A stretch of 54,055 nucleotides of DNA from Candidatus Thalassarchaeaceae archaeon (GTDB taxonomy: Archaea; Thermoplasmatota; Poseidoniia; Poseidoniales; Thalassarchaeaceae). The position numbers and the translations under genes are program-made. Location: NCBI GenBank assembly GCA_030747675.1, contig JASLKH010000014.1, positions 1 to 54,055 of the forward strand, written 5' to 3'. Below are positions 53,460-54,055 of this stretch, in pieces; positions within the stretch are counted from its first letter, which is position 1; each line of letters opens with the position of its first letter. Under the pieces are notes generated by a model that worked only from the letters and a program-made list of their open reading frames with translations, ran no database searches and was not told the DNA's origin.

Positions 53460-54055
53460 TTATTCCTCACATTCGAACTTTTCAGAAGGCTGATACAGTA
53501 GAGAAAGACAAGTTGCTAGCGCAACCGATAATAAAATTGCAAGACTCAGTAATTGCCCCGAATTTCTTGCAGGAGGGAAATTTGACATTCCAACTAGCAA
53601 AAAGACACAACCAGATGAAAATGCTGCCCACCACCGAGCTGCGGTATCTTGGCGTGTGGAAACATGATCTGCACTAGCATGAGATAGGTAGTCGGCTGTG
53701 AAGCCCATTCCTAGCAAAACAGACGGTGCTGTATTGACTCCTCGGCCACCAATTATAGTCGCAAGTCCATCAACTGCTATTCCAATTGCAATTGTACCAA
53801 TTGCTATTCGCATTGCTTTTATTGGTGAGCGTAAAACCAACATCGCTACAAGGAAAATGGCAATACCTGCTGCAAGGATTTGTGGAATTCGTTCCTCTTC
53901 AAATGTTTGGGCCACTGCTGAACCAACTGGCAATTCCCCACCAACTGCTCCATCAATCCCGTTCTCTACCAATAAATCGCTAACATCTGCTGTAAATTGG
54001 AGAGCAGATTCGGTATTTTGCCCATCAATCAAGACTGCAATTGCAACTCCAGTTG
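53460..54055 (-). CDS. RND/MMPL-superfamily protein, C-terminal part (cut by window edge)
   Basis: The last 198 residues of an RND protein whose start lies outside the window. The visible part includes one extracytoplasmic end, then helices with ILAAGIAIFLVAMLVLRSP, MGFTADYLSHASAD (aligned with the GxDYxxH signature but with Thr-Ala before Asp) and a final block ending in CLSLLYQPSEKFECEE. The GFTADYLSHA form differs from the two complete RND proteins in the window, so it may be a distinct branch. Tandem with the 917-residue RND gene. Confidence 0.8.
   Translation of the reverse strand, partial: TGVAIAVLIDGQNTESALQFTADVSDLLVENGIDGAVGGELPVGSAVAQTFEEERIPQILAAGIAIFLVAMLVLRSPIKAMRIAIGTIAIGIAVDGLATIIGGRGVNTAPSVLLGMGFTADYLSHASADHVSTRQDTAARWWAAFSSGCVFLLVGMSNFPPARNSGQLLSLAILLSVALATCLSLLYQPSEKFECEE

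Noticed and set aside
1..54055. CRISPR array or insertion sequence
   Set aside because: No regularly spaced direct repeats and no transposase-like frame or terminal inverted repeats were seen on reading both strands.

Overview
The window reads as a chromosomal segment of a moderately AT-rich marine euryarchaeon, most likely Marine Group II (Poseidoniales). The domain-level evidence is strong: P0 (L10), P1 (L12), archaeal L1 and L11, SecE and Spt5/NusG in the euryarchaeal order, the archaeosine enzyme RaSEA, a Fap7/AK6-type adenylate kinase and Pth2. The order-level call is an inference from the large secreted proteins with FnIII-like, beta-propeller and DxDxDG repeats, the RND exporters and the marine-type gene mix. 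No rRNA, tRNA, CRISPR array or insertion sequence was seen. No gene-free stretch exceeds 300 bases; the longest (about 235 and 210 bases) lie around a candidate structured RNA and upstream of ftsZ.

Layout. 1-4338 (minus): an RND/MMPL exporter and a DnaJ with a reduced zinc centre. 4418-13309 (plus): an amidohydrolase/deaminase, a secreted PI-PLC-like lipoprotein, a Ca2+/H+ antiporter, adenylate kinase, a CDP-alcohol phosphatidyltransferase, a large FnIII-type surface protein and a helical protein. 13310-16903 (minus): a beta-propeller/calcium-repeat surface protein. 17114-22004 (plus): the core cluster ftsZ, secE, spt5, rpl11, rpl1, rpl10, rpl12. Next come a candidate ncRNA, two hypotheticals and two overlapping stomatin-like genes up to 25460. 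25457-31456 (minus): a YchF-type GTPase, a degenerate heme-copper-oxidase-like membrane protein with a small partner, RaSEA and two paralogous secreted proteins. 31543-34342 (plus): a UMF1-type MFS transporter and a hexapeptide acyltransferase. 34343-48260 (minus): archaetidylserine decarboxylase, a coiled-coil protein, an M20 peptidase, an AddA/AddB-like helicase-nuclease pair, a thioredoxin-like envelope protein, threonine aldolase and Pth2. 48334-49632 (plus): an aminotransferase. 49638-54055 (minus): DoxX-like, cysteine dioxygenase and two RND proteins, the last cut by the window edge.

The most unusual points are these. Spt5 carries an N-terminal Nudix-like domain whose catalytic box is lost. 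Ribosomal protein L11 consists only of its C-terminal domain, with its own promoter and ribosome binding site. A 123-base element folding into a nested four-way junction and ending in T8 sits just behind rpl12. A complete AddAB-like pair occurs in an archaeon. An oxidase subunit I-like protein lacks the CuB histidine pair. The first two both alter the transcription/translation core cluster.

The genes fall into a few joint themes: information processing (ftsZ-rpl12 cluster, YchF, RaSEA, Pth2, AddAB), ether-lipid headgroup metabolism (CDP-alcohol transferase, decarboxylase, possibly the PI-PLC-like enzyme), envelope and export (RND proteins, surface proteins, stomatins) and amino-acid metabolism (threonine aldolase, aminotransferase, cysteine dioxygenase).
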